Shown: positions 63,202 through 64,000 of the stretch, in pieces | How positions within the stretch are numbered: position 1 is the first letter of the stretch | How the letters are laid out: each line of letters starts with the position of its first letter | Assembly (NCBI GenBank): GCA_002049455.2 | Contig: KV919034.1 | Location: 1 to 64,000, forward strand | Reading direction: 5' to 3' | Source: Porphyra umbilicalis | Taxonomy: Eukaryota > Rhodophyta > Bangiophyceae > Bangiales > Bangiaceae | DNA: 64,000 nucleotides | Notes under the pieces: generated by a model | Seen by the model: the letters and a program-made list of their open reading frames with translations, nothing else | Databases searched by the model: none | What the model was told of the DNA's origin: nothing | Made by a program: the position numbers and the translations under genes

Positions 63202-63936
63202 ATGGCGTCTGCTCCACCGCCCCCGCCTCCTTCCCGCGGGCCACGTGTGCCCCCATCTGCCCCTGCTTCCGCTCCAATGGCGCGGAGCCGGCCCCGCCAC
63301 CAGCCTGTGCGGGCAGAGGTGTTGAAGGAGGCCTCCATCCTATCCACCTTCATGACCGAGATGCTGAGGCTCCATGAAGGCCACGCGCCGACGCCGGGTA
63401 TCGAGGAGACGACAGGGAGAGGGGCGCCCCTTCCGTGCGCCAACCCGCCGGGCAAGCGCACCCGGCGCCTGGCCCGTGCCAGTGGCGGTGGGCGGCCACC
63501 CCCCGCCGCGGCCTTGACCTCGACCACCAAAAACGACGAGGCGGTGGCGCCGCCCGAAGCGACGGCCGTTGGTGGTGGTGCTGCGGGAGCGTCTCCCCCC
63601 GTTACAGCCGGGCCACGCGGCCGACCGCCCGCTGCGGCCGGCAACCGGAATGGCGGTGGCGACACGTCGGTCGCTGGTGGGCCTGACCGCCCCGACGCCC
63701 GGCCCGCACCCTCCGACGGCTCTGAGGGTATTGCTGGGGCGAGGCCCTCGACGCGGAGCGGTCGTGTCGCCGCGCATGGTCCGGCGGTGAGCACCGTCGA
63801 CGAGGGCAGCAACAGTGGCAGCAACGACGAACAAGATGATGGCGGTGATGTGGACTATGAACCGTCCCGTTCGAAGCGCCCGCGGCCCGGGGCGGGCGCG
63901 CCCGTGGGGTCTGCCAAGCGCGGCCGTCGCCGGTGA
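63202..63936 (+). CDS. Hypothetical disordered protein with a basic, NLS-like tail
   Basis: 244 residues from ATG 63202 (context CCAGATGGC). A Pro/Ala-rich start (MASAPPPPPPSRGPRVPPSA) is followed by one helical stretch (VRAEVLKEASILSTFMTEML), Gly/Ala/Pro-rich linkers, an acidic segment (SNDEQDDGGDVDYEP), and a basic end SRSKRPRP...KRGRRR that looks like a nuclear localisation signal. Same strand as the protease and possibly part of the same element. Family unknown. Confidence 0.45.
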   Translation: MASAPPPPPPSRGPRVPPSAPASAPMARSRPRHQPVRAEVLKEASILSTFMTEMLRLHEGHAPTPGIEETTGRGAPLPCANPPGKRTRRLARASGGGRPPPAAALTSTTKNDEAVAPPEATAVGGGAAGASPPVTAGPRGRPPAAAGNRNGGGDTSVAGGPDRPDARPAPSDGSEGIAGARPSTRSGRVAAHGPAVSTVDEGSNSGSNDEQDDGGDVDYEPSRSKRPRPGAGAPVGSAKRGRRR

Positions 63937-64000
63937 ACAGGCCGTGTGGGGTACTGACCTGTAGTACTACGCCAGAGGCGTTGTACTCGTGGCTGTGGGC

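Overview
The window looks like nuclear DNA of a GC-rich eukaryotic alga. The best fit is a bangiophyte red alga of the Porphyra/Pyropia type. This is inferred from very high GC with long C/G homopolymers, compact genes with one short GT-AG intron or none, a plastid-type rRNA methyltransferase, Ala/Gly/Arg-rich proteins, and AT-richer islands filled with mobile elements. I could not run a search to confirm the taxon.

Layout. The 0-35 kb part is the genic half: an unidentified open-ended gene on the minus strand (1-1390), a plastid RsmD-type methyltransferase (4.8-6.0 kb), eIF3i (6.4-7.4, minus), a cytochrome P450 with one intron (8.2-10.0), 3-hydroxyanthranilate 3,4-dioxygenase (10.5-11.1), an MFS transporter with one intron (12.6-14.5, minus), a secreted alkaline phosphatase interrupted by one in-frame TAG (17.7-20.1), and two paralogous head-to-head genes for intermediate-filament-like coiled-coil proteins (25.1-26.9 minus; 32.3-34.6 plus). 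Between them lie foldback and terminal-inverted-repeat (TIR) elements, including a hAT-like element with an 8-bp target duplication at 28.3-29.1 kb.

The 35-64 kb part is dominated by repeats and mobile elements. It has a possible 2.6-kb TIR element (35.7-38.3), an MRG-domain fragment beside a 51-bp minisatellite, and a higher-order tandem array at 40.7-44.8 kb. That array is made of a 110-bp monomer derived from the end of a transposon, embedded in tandemly duplicated copies of the same TIR element. A fuller member of that family, with an acidic-protein gene, sits at 45.2-46.8 kb, and a second hAT-like copy at 47.0-47.6.

The most interesting locus is 50.7-56.5 kb. It is a very large Fanzor (eukaryotic TnpB-like, RNA-guided RuvC nuclease) gene with a TATA box, two CCHC-type zinc knuckles in its N-terminal half, all three RuvC acidic motifs and a split zinc ribbon. 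Its frame is broken three times by net -1 shifts, and three perfect-stem hairpins lie directly after its stop (candidate guide-RNA scaffold). Further right are a TIR end, a Ulp1/SENP-like cysteine protease gene (again with a -1 break) and a basic-tailed hypothetical protein, probably cargo of another large element.

Most frame breaks I found are net -1 and several sit in C/G homopolymers. This points to undercalled homopolymers in the assembly at least as much as to gene decay, and it affects how the 'broken' genes should be read.
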